Assembly (NCBI GenBank): GCA_036426205.1
Contig: CM071567.1
Location: 287,854,145 to 287,918,144 of the forward strand
Length of the DNA stretch: 64,000 nucleotides
Direction of reading: 5' to 3'
DNA from: Ascaphus truei
Taxonomy: Eukaryota; Chordata; Amphibia; Anura; Ascaphidae
Part shown: positions 34,367 through 45,070 of the stretch, one piece after another
Position numbering within the stretch: position 1 is the first letter of the stretch
Layout of the letters: every line of letters begins with the position of its first letter
Made by a program: the position numbers and the translations under genes
Notes under the pieces: model-generated
The model's database searches: none
What the model saw: the letters and a program-made list of their open reading frames with translations, nothing else
What the model was told of the DNA's origin: nothing

Positions 34367-35207
34367 TCTTAGATATTCTTGAATTCTGTAGAACTGTACT
34401 GCTCCCCAAATGCATCTAAATGCACTACTATGCCACTCAATGGGTACAGGGTGGGAATAGTGGGTCCGGGGTGGGTGGTTAGGCCTCCCGGGTAGGTAGT
34501 GGGGCATGGTGGGTTAACCCTTTAATTACTATAGTGGTTATTAACCGCTAAGGGGTTAGGGGCCAATAGATTGTATATTTTATGTATTGTTGCTGGCATC
34601 GGAGGACATGGCCCTGCAGTATGTGGACGAGGATGACCTTCATGTATGCATGGGTAAGTAGAACTGTTTTTATTTACTTTATTTATGCTGGCTGGCTAAT
34701 GTTTGATTAATAATGGGCAAATAATCTATTATCCATATCTGGATAATAGTTATTTTGCACATTACTGTACTGTATTTGTTTGGTGGGGGTGGGGGAGGTG
34801 TGTTTATTGAAACGTAGGCCATGGTTTTTTTTAATACAGGAATGGTGCCGCGGGCCAGCGGGGACTCACGGGAACCACCTGAAGACCCACGGACGCCCAC
34901 AGGAACCACCCGAGGGCCTCCAGACACCCGTGGGGATGACCCAGTAACTCCCAGACATGCGCTGGGACCACCTGTGGACCTCGTTAGTGCCCCCGGACAC
35001 CTGCGTAGACCACGGAGCTTAGTGGGGACCACCAGAGGGCCCCCAAACATCCATGAGATCCCCCTGGGGTACCCTATGGGCCCATGGACACAAGTGGGGA
35101 CCACCCGGGGACCCCAGCCGGCCTGTGGTATTAATCCTGTGTCTAAAAAAATAAATAATTGTTTTATGTGGGGGCACAAGATTTTGGTTGTGTATTGGTT
35201 TTTACTA
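34367..35207. repeat. Unassigned stretch with degenerate GC-rich minisatellite
   Basis: From about 34850 to 35130 the motif GGACCACC(C/T)G and its variants (GGAACCACC, GGGACCACC) recur irregularly every ~30-50 bases, producing long proline/glycine-rich frames on both strands (34679-35179 and 34821-35222). No domain is seen. The left part (34440-34560) has a GGTTAACCC/GGGGTTA-type palindrome of the kind also seen near 56236. Confidence 0.5.
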
Positions 35208-35506
35208 CATATTTTAATTTAATTTTCTTACTAGCGTAGATGAGCAGGGGGTCGCTGGAGCAGAACCACATTGATTTCAGGTCCGGAATTCCCAAGATAT
35301 AGGCCCCGTTATAGGGTGCCGGAATCTCCTATGCATGTAAATGTCCGCATCACGTGACGGGACATTTCAATGCATAGGAGTTACCGGCACCCTATAACGG
35401 GGCCTGTATCATGGGAAGCAGGGTGTCCCCGGACCTCAAATCAATGTGGTTCTGCTCGGGAGACCCACTGCTCATTTACACTAGAATTACAATTTTAATT
35501 AAAATA
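35208..35506. mobile_element. ~300-bp palindromic MITE
   Basis: Nearly the whole segment is one inverted repeat: CAGAACCACATTGAT and ATCAATGTGGTTCTG; CCCCGTTATAGGGTGCCGG and CCGGCACCCTATAACGGGG; ATGCATAGGAG in both arms. The centre is near ACGTGACGG. A related but diverged element lies at 56590-56905. Confidence 0.8.
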
Positions 35507-35739
35507 TTTTTATTTTGGCCGAGATTTGCGCAAAGAGAGAGGCGTCTCTCTCTCTCTCTGCAGCATAATGAACTCGCTGGGTGAACCCTTTTCGGAGGGC
35601 AGATCATCTCAGTGCTTGCTATTCGTCGTGTTTGCAAATGTTGCTATCACTGGTATTCGGGCCTTTCTGCATACCATGATAGCAACGCTGTCAAAAATGG
35701 TTATTTAAAAACCCTGGCGTTTTTTCTATCAGACTATAC

Positions 35740-35885
35740 TGCATGAGGCCCTTAGTCTGTTTCCCATTTAACTGTAAATTGTAATGTAAACTTGACTTTG
35801 TGCTCACGATATACTTTAAAATGAAAGGCAACTCTCAATGTATTTGTTTCCTGGTAAAATATTTTATGAATAAATAAAAAAAAAA
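35740..35885 (+). mobile_element. L2 LINE 3' tail
   Basis: The end CCTGGTAAAATATTTTATGA followed by AATAAATAAAAA matches the tail of the L2 element at 10036. The preceding 100 bp is 3' UTR. A severely 5'-truncated insertion. The stretch 35507-35739 contains a (CT)n run and nothing else recognised. Confidence 0.65.
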
Positions 35886-37426
35886 CAGCACAAAGTGAAA
35901 GAATGAAACACTCTACAATAAAGAAAGAAGTGAAGGCATCTAAATACCAATCATCACTAATCTGGTTAAGAGTACCTTTGGGAAATAAAGTTCACCTTTT
36001 ACCATGGGAGCCATCAAAATTCACATTTATGGCCCTCTCAGTAGAAAGTTGAAATGCACAAGATGTTGGAAGATTAATTGGGAAAATTGATGTGGCTGTC
36101 CTCTGCAGTGGGTTGCATACAGTATATTTCCTGTGTATTATGGAAAGAGGGATGTCCGCTCTTGTATCCTCAATGACTGGGATACATGTGATTTTATGCC
36201 TCCATGGTTCAGTTATCTCAGGTGTGCTTTGGTAAACAGGGACAGGAAAGGGCTCAGGGATGCCACTTTCTTGCAGGACAGTCTCTGTAGCATGTGGGTT
36301 AATAGGACTAGGTACAATTTCATTGTCGATTGGCCAGTATGTATGGGCTTCCCAGCATCTGGCTATTTCTTAGAGGCACATGGGTGATAAGTGGCTTGCC
36401 CCAGATGTTGTGGTCTCTCTTGCTTTTCTATGCCCAAGAAAATAGAGACAAATATGTGCCTCAATATGTGCCTCACAAATATGTGACTAACAAGCAAATA
36501 TGTGCCTCAAAATATAGTTCAGCCTCTCCAACACAAGGTACATTTTTTATATCCATTAAGTCCAGTCTCTGATTCTGCTTAGGTACCAGTGCATGACAAG
36601 TCAGAGATCTCGCCACAGGTGTGCAGGGTAAATGGGAATCATAATTTTCCAAAATAAAAACAATTACAAATTTCATGCTATCCCTGAACAAGTTACCAGT
36701 TAAATTGAATGCATAAAAAAAAATGAGAAAGCGCCCAGAATCCACATATGAAATATCACATGTTATTTGATCTTATAGATTAACTTTTATCATACAGCGC
36801 TCATCCCTTGTACTGTATTCCAGTAAAACTTAGGCTGGAACTTGGCTCTTGGTGGGTACGCTAGATCTGAAATGGGTTGTGCTGGGTCTGGAGTGGGGTG
36901 CAATGCAATGTGTCCAGGGTGAGCTGGTTATGGAGTGGGGTGCAATTGGACTGAGGTTGGGTTAGCTAGGAGTGAAGGATCTTAAGGTACTGTACCTGCT
37001 GCAGAGCCATTATTCCGGGAAAGTTCTCGCTTGCTTCTTCTTCTAGATTTGTCCTAGAGTCCTGCCCTTTTGTGATGTCTCAACTGTTTTTTTCCCCCAC
37101 TTTATTCTTTGCATTACGGTTTAAGGGGTCACGGGTCATCTGGTATTATCTGCAATAATCTTTCACCTTCTTAGGGTTCTAAATGCTGTAACTGGCAAAG
37201 CACTAAATAGGTTCTTGAGTATGTAGGAGCTGGATTGATCCACTTAGAAGCAAACATAATACAAGGTGTTAATGTTAGGTAGGACTGAGTTGGTGATTGG
37301 GTTTCAAGGTGTCAAATGTAAGACTATCTTTTCCTGCTACAGCACACTTACATTACTTAACATTAAATAGTATTCTGCATTCTGAATAGCAACGATTACA
37401 AAAAAAATAACAAAAACTAGTATTAA
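35886..37426. other. Unassigned stretch
   Basis: No gene or named repeat. Short frames at 36133-36387 and 36330-36572 lack motifs. Confidence 0.45.
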
Positions 37427-37514
37427 TGTAGCCATGTGTAAGATTGGTGTACATATCTCTTTCTCATGCTGGTAGTAAACCTGGTAAGTATGCAGGATTA
37501 CCAGCAACAATCAA
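37427..37514 (+). repeat. LTR 1, first 88 bp only
   Basis: Matches the first 88 bp of the 3' LTR with two or so differences, starting TGTAGCCATGTG. At 37514 it switches to internal-region sequence instead of continuing as LTR. Confidence 0.85.
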
Positions 37515-37522
37515 GCCAGAGT

Positions 37523-39185
37523 GGGTCTAGCCCTTATCTGCCTAATCGTGAGGAGTTCCCATCCGATGGACAGAGACGGCTCCAGATCCGGTTCCAATAC
37601 CGGAACCCAGATGATGGAACCATTCCTGACGGAATTAACGAAGGGTAAGGTGATGCCCCGGGAGAAGGGGGATCGCTACCACGAGGTACCGCGAGCAGGA
37701 CCGCTTCAGGCGATGGCCACCAGCGAATGCGAAGTGCCCCGACGCGTTCCCCTGCGGAGATGTCCCTACCCCATCCTGCACTACTGAAGACAGTAGTCAA
37801 CAGCTGTGGTGATGCGCCAGCCGGCGGACACACAAGTGAAGCTGAAGATAAAGAGACATTATCCCATCGGCTGCGGACCCTGATGTAGGCCCGGTGTGCC
37901 CTACAACGGCCAGTCCGGCCAACCACAGAGGAACACATCGCAAGCCAGCGGAGTGGTGAGGAACCTCAAACCCCCACAGGCGCCGGTGGTGGCAATGGTG
38001 GAGAAAGCCTAGCCCAGGCCCGGACGGAGCAGAGAGCAGAACCATCACTTCCAGCGGCGGAGGTCGTTCTGGAGGAAGATGGTTCCGGTTGGAAACCCAA
38101 CGCAAGTGGCGGCGAGTCCAGCGAGATGGCCGTGTCCTCTCGGCCAAGCAGCTGTACCCGGTTGCCTGGGTCCGAGAAGAGCCAGCAGGCCCCTGCGGAA
38201 GCCTGGGAGTAAGGAGGCGAGTGAACCGGAGTGCCAGTCCGATGGTACTGGGCAGGTAGTGAGAAGTTGCGGGTCGTAGTCCGCGTATGCGGCGGGTGTT
38301 TCCCTATGCGCCAACCCCAGGCCATAGTGTTAAAACCCCTGCCCTGTCACTTTCCTATGGGTCCGTCTGTCAAGGGTTGTCTGGGGAGTCCCGAGCACTT
38401 TTGAAAAATGGACGGGGAAAATTGGGACTGGGGTGACTGTTTTCCCTCTGATGAGGGATCGGGGAGGAAAATGGCTATGCAAAGAATGTTATACAGCCCT
38501 AATGATGACAATCGTAATGTTGGGGTGGGATGTGATCCTAGGAGCCTTGGGTTCAAACTTTGGGTCCCCAGGGACATTGGGAGTTCATCTGGGGATTTGG
38601 GTAAGTTGTCATATGGTGCATATTGCCCGGGGAGCCCCCTATGTGCCCTCAACTGTCAGGAAGAGTTATTAGGGATCGCCAAAAGTGGTTATTTTATTTC
38701 ACCATCCATGGGGGGAGAAAGTAAGTTCGAAATGGGTTCCCACTGATGAAGAGGAAAGTCAGGAGAAGAAAATTGGGATCCTGGCGGGTTAGATGAGAAG
38801 TGGTGTAGTCAAGAGGGGATATGCTACATCTCCAGGAGATGCCTTAGGGAGGTGTATGGGCATGATACCTTTGGTTCACTAGCATCAGGCCCGAGTTATG
38901 GTCTGATTGTGGGTGTCCAGTATGTCACCTAGGTGTTACAGCATTGATGCTCAAGCCCAGTGGACCATGCTGTGCGCAAGCCACCGTAAGAGGGTATGGT
39001 AGTACCACTAATGGATACTCCAGCATGGAGTAATCCTAGTTGTTATCATCTAAAGTTAAGATGTATATGTTATATGTATGATGAAAAGATAGTACTGTAA
39101 TGTGTTGTTATGTGTTTGCAGTGCTACCTGAAGGAAGGTTCCGCAAATTTAGTCCAGCCGGGTAGTTGGGGTTCCACCAGGGAGA
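37523..39185 (+). pseudogene. Damaged duplicate of the 3' half of the 885-codon frame
   Basis: Aligns over its full length with 41683-43373. Differences are dominated by single-base gaps, many in short homopolymers (CCCCC to CCCC, AAAA to AAA, TTT to TT), with few substitutions. The gaps break the frame into pieces of 130 codons or fewer. The last ~70 bp, including the LTR start, is also lost at the right junction. The pattern resembles uncorrected long-read error as much as natural decay. Confidence 0.8.
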
Positions 39186-40041
39186 CCTGGTAAGTATGCA
39201 GGATTACCAGCAACAATCAATGGAGGTTTGCCCTCAAACCCTGGTGAGGTGTCATATGTCCCCAAAGGAAGTGACAACATGCATTGTGCCCACACTTAGT
39301 GGTACAGAGCAGGTTTGTTCTCTGGGGGGTGATATAAGACACAGCACTGCCTAAAGTTAGAAGTTCAGTTTCCTGTTGTTGTGCTGCTCTGTTCACTGAG
39401 ATGCACGTGAAGGTCTGCAACAATGTTGCAGTGTCTCCTGCTAGCAGTGAGTCAGTGAGCATACGCAGCAGAGTGAGCAGAGTTAGAGGAGCTGACAGAC
39501 AGAACAGCTCAAGAGAGGAGCTGAGAGAGACAAAGCAGCTCAGGAAAGGAGATTACAGCAGCCAGAGAAGCTGGGGAATATCTTTGAGAGTAAAGGTGGA
39601 AAGCAGCTCTATTAGGGAAAAGGGACCTTCCTAATGAAGTGCTGCAAAGAGATGAGCAGCTGAGCTGTTATCTGTGAGGGGCAGCTTGCCCATACCACCA
39701 TCAATAAAGATGCCCTGTTTGAATATACCTCCACTGTGTGAGTGTGAAGTTACTCAGCATTGGATGGCACCACCAAGAAGGAGTTCCTCACCAGGACCAT
39801 CTCCCTGCGGAAGCACAGATCCTGTTGAGGTGGAGGCGCTGCACATGAAGTAAGTTGGACTCGCACCCACTACCTCAGCTACCTGTCCTGATGACATCCC
39901 CTAATACCATCAAGCGGGAGACTCAGGAGTCCTGTTACTTGCAGGTGCACCACCACACACGACCTTGTAATGAGGACCGGTTAGACCACACGGGCCAATG
40001 TGAGATTGGGTGGGTCAGACAAGGGGGGTACAGCCGTTACA
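39186..40041 (+). repeat. LTR 2, lacking its first 53 bp
   Basis: Matches the 3' LTR from its base 54 to the end, 856 versus 854 bp. It keeps the TATA-like GATATAAGAC near 39330, AATAAA at 39703 and the terminal GCCGTTACA. It is followed by the primer-binding candidate, so it serves as the effective 5' LTR of the element to its right. Confidence 0.85.
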
Positions 40042-40043
40042 TT

Positions 40044-40061
40044 TGGAGGCGCTGCTGAGAT
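40044..40061 (+). promoter_or_regulatory. Candidate tRNA primer-binding site
   Basis: TGGAGGCGCTGCTGAGAT begins two bases after the LTR end. A TGG start (complement of tRNA CCA) at this position is typical of LTR retroelement primer sites. The matching tRNA was not identified. Confidence 0.5.
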
Positions 40062-40513
40062 ACCTGTCAACAGGACAGGCTTTTGCTAGGCACACGCTAG
40101 GAAACAGGGAGAGTGTCTGCTGCCACTTTGTGCTGTGTGGGACGGAGCCAGGGGTAGTCGGGGAGCTGCTGGAGCTGCAGGCCGCACAGACGCCTTGGGA
40201 TCCGTTAGGGGTTAGTGAGTCTGGAGCAGGGGGCTATTGCTGTTCTAGTCGCCTTGAGGTAGCGCTAGCGGGGGACGCCTGCAGGGGTAAACTGGTAACT
40301 TAGGGCAGGAATTCTGGAAGGGTCCGCACTAGTCTAGCCAACAATAGGTCGACGCCCAAAGTACTGCATGGAAGAGCCAGAGTACTCTAGTCTCCATTCC
40401 AGACCACTTACCAAGGAGCACAGACTGGAGGAAAGCGTTACAGTAGACACAGAAAGAGTGAGCCTAGCCTGAGGTAGTGCAAACACGAGTCAGATCTACA
40501 TTAGGTACACAAG

Positions 40514-43171
40514 GTGGTGCACAAGGCATTTTATTGCATCGGTGTGGCAGCTGCCCCGCAGAGAGGAGCTCCATATGCGATAACAGAAATTATAACAGAG
40601 AAAAGAATGGCGACCGCAAGAATGGAGGCTTTCTCAAGCAGTGAGTCACACCTAAGATGGCGGCTCCCGCCAAGTCGGGAGAGCACCAGGACTGTGCAAG
40701 AAATTGTTGCAGAGTATTGTCCGGGTTGGGTGTGGGTGCGAAAACCTGAACCCCGCCCCTGCACTGTGAGTAGTTCAGCACAGAGTCAGAACCACTCCTT
40801 GGTAGAAAGTGCCCCTCCTCTAGAGAGAACCGTCAGAATGGAGGATCTGCAGAGCGCAGAAGGTCCAGGATGGCGGGTAAACGAGGAACATGCATATGAC
40901 CTGTGCGTGGAAGAAGAACAAGCTACAGAAGAGACTTCTGTGAGCCTGTTGGAGACTGGCGTGACAGCCGTGGCTGCGCCGGGTTTGTCCTGTCTATGCT
41001 CTCGGGAAAGTACCCTCGAGACTAGTGAGGACGACAGTGTTGCTAGATGGGAGGAACGAAATGGACTTTGTTATCATTCAATATACAAACAGCCAAACGC
41101 TACCTCAAATGTGATGAAGAAAGACAGTACTAACCAAAATGGCGGTTCCCGCGTTCCCGGGACACCGCGTGGGCCAGCTGCAGAAAGTCTTGCAACTTTG
41201 CAGCTTGCTAATTGTTGGCCAGGATTGGCGCCAACGAGAAAACTCCACCCCGTTGGGGAGTTTGGCGCGAAAGCTGGAGCCGCGCCCTCATGGACTATGA
41301 CTGACTCCGCCCCTGTGCTGGGTCAGCCTACAAGCCTACGAGACCCTCCTCTAGAGTCCACCAGGGGGAGTGAGCACATTGAAATGCCAGTAGCAACTTC
41401 TGTTCCCCGTAAGAAAGAAACAGAATGCAGCAAACCACAACCTCAGCTACCAGGGGCATGGTGGGCCAAAGGAGTGACTTACCCCTTTATTTTGTGCCCG
41501 TGTATACATAAAGTGAGGAGGGGTGATAGGATCTTTGCCTGTTATTCATTGCCTAAAGGATTCCGGGAAGTATCCAATGACGGAATCACCAGCTTGAGGT
41601 GTGAGGACTCTGATTGTGTATCTCTGGGAAAAGAACTTGTTTTAGAAGCTACTTTCTTTGCAAAAGGAGCAATCCAGCGTGTGTCTAGCCCTTATCTGCC
41701 TAATCGTGAGGAGTTCCAAGCTCCGATGACAGAGACGGCTCCAGATCCGGTTCCAATACCGGAACTCCAGATGATGGAACCATTCCTGACGGAATTAACG
41801 AAGGGTAAGGTGACTGCCCCGGGAGAAGGGGGATCGCTACCACTGGTACCGCCGGAGCAGGACCGCTTCAGGCCGATGGCCACCAGCGAATGCGAAGTGC
41901 CCCGACGCAGTTCCCCTGCGGAGATGTCCCTACCCCCATCCTGCACTACTGAAGACAGTAGTCAACCAGCTGTGCTGATGCGCCAGCCGGCGGACCACAC
42001 AAGTGAAGCTGAAGATAAAGAGACATTTATCCCATCGGCTGCGGACCCTGATGTAGGCCCGTGTGCCCTACAACGACCAGTCCGGCCTACCACAGAGGAA
42101 CACATCGCAAGCCAGCGGAGTGGTGAGGAACCTCCTAACCCCCCACAGGCGCCGGTGGTGGCAATGGTGGAGAAAAGCCTAGCCCAGGCCCGGACGGAGC
42201 AGAGAGCAGAACCATCACTTCCAGCGGCGGAGGTCGTTCTGGAGGAAGAGGTTCCGGTTGGGAACCCAACGCAAGATGGCGGCGAGTCCAGCGAGATGGC
42301 CGTGTCCTCTCGGCCAAGCAGCTGTACCCGGTTGCCTGGGTCCGAGAAGAGCCAGCAGGCCCTGCGGAAGCCTGGGAGTAAGGAGGCGAGTGAACCGGAG
42401 TGCCAGTCCGATGGTACTGGGCAAGGTAGTGAGAAGTTGCGGGTCGTAGTCCCGCGTATGCCGGCGGTGTTTCCCTATGCCCAACCCCAGGCCATAGTTA
42501 AAACCCCTGCCCCTGTCACTTTTTCCTATGGGTCCCAGTCTAGTCAAGGGTTGTCTGGGGAGTCCCGAGCCACTTTTGAAAAATGGACTGGGGAAAATCT
42601 GGACTGGGGTGACTGTTTTACCTCTGATGAGGGATCGGGGAGGAAAATGGCTATGCAAAGAATGTTATACAGCCCTAATGATGACAATCGTACTGTTGGG
42701 GTGGGATGTGATCCTAGGAGCCTTGGGTCAAACTTTGGGGCCCCAGGGACATTGGGAGTTTCATCTGGGGATTTGGGTAATGTTGCTCATATGGTGCCTA
42801 TTGCCCGGGGAGCCCCCTATGTGCCCTCACTGTCAGGAAGAGTTATTAGGGATCGCCAAAAGTGGTTATTTTATTTTCACCATCCATGGGAGGGAGAAAG
42901 TAAGTTCGAAATGGGTTCCACTGATGAAGAGGAAGTATCAGGAGAAGAAAATTGGGATCCTGGCGGGTTAGATGAGAAGTGGTGTAGTCAAGAGGGGATA
43001 TGCTACATCTCCAGGAGATGCCTTAGGGAGGTGTATGGGCATGATCCTTTTGGTTCACTAGCATCCAGGCCAGAGTTATGGTCTGATTGTGGGTGTCCAG
43101 TATGTCACCTAGAGTGTTACAGCATTGATGCTCTAAGCCCAGTGGACCATGCTGTGCGCAAGCCACCGTAA
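40514..43171 (+). CDS. 885-codon frame of unknown function in LTR element
   Basis: The frame fills about 80% of the internal region with no stop. It does not show gag, protease, RT, RNase H, integrase or envelope motifs that I recognise, nor a CCHC zinc knuckle. The first ~320 residues and the middle (about 400-690) are rich in Ser, Pro, Glu and Thr and look disordered. Two cysteine clusters stand out: residues ~327-365 (FILCPCIHK, IFACYSLPKGF, CEDSDC) and the C-terminus (~823-872: WCSQEGICYISRRC, SDCGCPVCHLEC), possibly metal-binding. The region between (WLFYFHHPW, ENWDPGG) is acidic and aromatic. The start is the first ATG of the frame; downstream ATGs at codons ~32 and ~37 are alternatives. 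It may be a gag-like or captured accessory gene, or an open frame favoured by composition. Confidence 0.5.
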   Translation: MVHKAFYCIGVAAAPQRGAPYAITEIITEKRMATARMEAFSSSESHLRWRLPPSRESTRTVQEIVAEYCPGWVWVRKPEPRPCTVSSSAQSQNHSLVESAPPLERTVRMEDLQSAEGPGWRVNEEHAYDLCVEEEQATEETSVSLLETGVTAVAAPGLSCLCSRESTLETSEDDSVARWEERNGLCYHSIYKQPNATSNVMKKDSTNQNGGSRVPGTPRGPAAESLATLQLANCWPGLAPTRKLHPVGEFGAKAGAAPSWTMTDSAPVLGQPTSLRDPPLESTRGSEHIEMPVATSVPRKKETECSKPQPQLPGAWWAKGVTYPFILCPCIHKVRRGDRIFACYSLPKGFREVSNDGITSLRCEDSDCVSLGKELVLEATFFAKGAIQRVSSPYLPNREEFQAPMTETAPDPVPIPELQMMEPFLTELTKGKVTAPGEGGSLPLVPPEQDRFRPMATSECEVPRRSSPAEMSLPPSCTTEDSSQPAVLMRQPADHTSEAEDKETFIPSAADPDVGPCALQRPVRPTTEEHIASQRSGEEPPNPPQAPVVAMVEKSLAQARTEQRAEPSLPAAEVVLEEEVPVGNPTQDGGESSEMAVSSRPSSCTRLPGSEKSQQALRKPGSKEASEPECQSDGTGQGSEKLRVVVPRMPAVFPYAQPQAIVKTPAPVTFSYGSQSSQGLSGESRATFEKWTGENLDWGDCFTSDEGSGRKMAMQRMLYSPNDDNRTVGVGCDPRSLGSNFGAPGTLGVSSGDLGNVAHMVPIARGAPYVPSLSGRVIRDRQKWLFYFHHPWEGESKFEMGSTDEEEVSGEENWDPGGLDEKWCSQEGICYISRRCLREVYGHDPFGSLASRPELWSDCGCPVCHLECYSIDALSPVDHAVRKPP

Positions 43172-43359
43172 GAGGGTATGGTAGTACCACTAATGGATAC
43201 TCCAGCATGGAGTAATCCTAGTTGTTATCATCTAAAGTTAAGATGTATATGTTATATGTTATGATGAAAAGATATGTACTGTAATGTGTTGTTATGTTTT
43301 GCAGTGCTACCTGAAGGAAGGTTCCGCAAATTTAGATCCCAGCCGGGTAGTTGGGGTTC

Positions 43360-43373
43360 CACCAGGCGGAGAA
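43360..43373 (+). promoter_or_regulatory. Candidate polypurine tract
   Basis: CCAGGCGGAGAA ends directly at the TGTAGCC start of the 3' LTR. Its last ten bases are nearly all purine (AGGCGGAGAA). Position fits a plus-strand primer; the tract is short and has one C. Confidence 0.4.
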
Positions 43374-44280
43374 TGTAGCCACGTGTAAGATTGGTGTACA
43401 TATCTCTTTCTCATGCTGGCAGTAAACCTGGTAAGTATGCAGGATTACCAGCAACAATCAATGGAGGTTTGCCCTCAAACCCTGGTGAGGTGTCATATGT
43501 CCCCAAAGGAAGTGACAACATGCATTGTGCCCACATTAGTGGTACAGAGCAGGTTTGTTTCTGGGGGGGGGTGATATAAGACACAGCACTGCCCTAAAGT
43601 TAGAGTTCAGTTTTCGGGTTGTGGCTGCTCGTTCATGAGAGGCACGTGAAGGTCTGCAACAATGTTGCAGTGTCTCCTGCTAGCTGTGAGTCAGTGAGCA
43701 TACGCAACAGAGTGAGCAGAGTTAGAGGAGCTGACAGACAGAGCAGCTCAAGAGAGGAGCTGAGAGAGACAAAGCAGCTCAGGAAAGGAGATTACAGCAG
43801 CCAGAGAAGCTGGGGAATATCTTTGAGAGTAAAGGTGGAAAGCAGCTCTATTAGGGAAAAGGGACCTTCCTAATGAAGTGCTGCAAAGAGATAAGCGGCT
43901 GAGCTGTTATCTGTGAGGGGCAGCTTGTCCATACCACCATCAATAAAGATGCCCTGTTCGAATATACCTCCACTGTGTGAGTGTGAAGTTACTCAGCAGT
44001 GGATGGCACCACCAAGAAGGAGTTCCTCACCAGGACCATCTCCCTGCGGAAGCACAGATCCTGATGAGGTGGAGGCGCTGCATATGAAGTAAGTTGGACT
44101 CGCACCCACTACCTCAGCTACCTGTCCTGATGACATCCCCTAATACCATCAAGCGGGAGACTCAGGAGTCCTGTTATTTGCAGGTGCACCACCACACACG
44201 ACCTTGTAATGAGGACCGGTTAGACCACACGGGCCAATGTGAGATTGGGTGGGTCAGACAAGGGGGGTCCAGCCGTTACA
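43374..44280 (+). repeat. LTR 3, complete (907 bp)
   Basis: Starts TGTAGCCACGTG and ends CCGTTACA. It has a TATA-like GATATAAGAC near 43571 and AATAAA at 43942. TGGAGGCGCTGCATATGAAG lies ~210 bp before the end, repeating the primer-site block inside the LTR. TTAA follows as the right TSD. Confidence 0.9.
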
Positions 44281-45010
44281 TTAATATAATATATTTGTAT
44301 AATGTAATTGTCATTAACAATTTTATATTTTCCATTCTCTTATAATGCAAATATCAAGTTTATTTTCTTAAATATCTAACCACGTGCTGCATTATGTACT
44401 TTAATCCCAAAGATCAGCTAACATGAACCCAGTACTAAAAAAATAGGCCAGCCTTTGTTAACAGTAACAAACATCAACTGCTGATGGTCTATGAATGGCT
44501 TATTCAAGCTTGCACTTTTTGTAAGAAGAGAAAGATCATAGAATATGGTTTAAATGGGACAGCACTCTAAGTTTTATTCAGATGTGTTACTAACCACTCA
44601 ATCCACATGGAGAGGAATGGCGGAGTGATAATGACTCTGAACAATGCATGTATTTGGTGCATTCCAAAAAAGTATTGACACTTTTTGTCTCACAATTATT
44701 ACAGAGGTAAAGGACAAGTCACACCTGCGTTGTAGCGGGTCACGCTATAACAGGGTTGAGCTGCACTACAGATCCTGACAAATCCAACACTAAACAGAGC
44801 ACATGTCGTTAGAATCACTAAAGCATAAAAACCTACAAAGTCACAAGGGCTCATTTTAAAATATGTGATGGCGCAGATTCTATACAACAGCATGGAAAAT
44901 CCCATTAGCTTGAATGAGGTTATTGGCACTATCAAACTTTAATGAATAAACTGGATAGTGTGAACAGAAAGGCACATTTTATATACTAAAAGAACTAAAA
45001 GAACAACAAA
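44281..45010. other. Unassigned AT-rich stretch
   Basis: No gene or named repeat recognised. The minus-strand frame at 44699-44935 lacks motifs. Confidence 0.45.
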
Positions 45011-45027
45011 AAAAGAGGACTCACTAC

Positions 45028-45070
45028 CGCTAATGTTTCAAGCTATTTTAAAACCAAACATTATCAAGAT
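45028..45070 (-). ncRNA. Hammerhead-like motif, weak
   Basis: On the minus strand: CTTGATAATG, a weak stem region with GGTTTTAAAATAGCT, then GAAACATTAGCGG. Core and stem II are both imperfect. The neighbouring minus-strand DNA (45070-45600) has a basic segment KKDYGRTRKGKERA that could be from a PLE ORF, but this is uncertain. Confidence 0.3.

Larger units (their letters stand above)
37427..44280 (+). mobile_element. Non-autonomous-looking LTR element with three LTR copies
   Basis: The order is partial LTR (37427-37514), damaged copy of the internal 3' half (37523-39185), nearly complete LTR (39186-40041), internal region (40042-43373), complete LTR (43374-44280). The outer borders have a 4-bp TSD, TTAA (37423-37426 and 44281-44284). 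LTRs begin TGTAGCC and end CCGTTACA. A TGG-starting primer-binding candidate follows the middle LTR and a purine-rich run precedes the last LTR. The internal region is filled by one 885-codon frame with no RT, integrase or protease motif. The tandem form could come from unequal recombination between LTRs, or be an assembly artefact. Confidence 0.75.

Noticed and set aside
34679..35222. 166- and 133-codon Pro/Gly-rich frames on opposite strands
   Set aside because: They follow a degenerate GC-rich minisatellite; opposite-strand frames and no domain argue against a gene.
37534..38325. Several 80-134 codon minus-strand frames
   Set aside because: They are antisense to the LTR-element coding frame, and the better-preserved copy at 41683-43373 shows equivalent antisense shadows.
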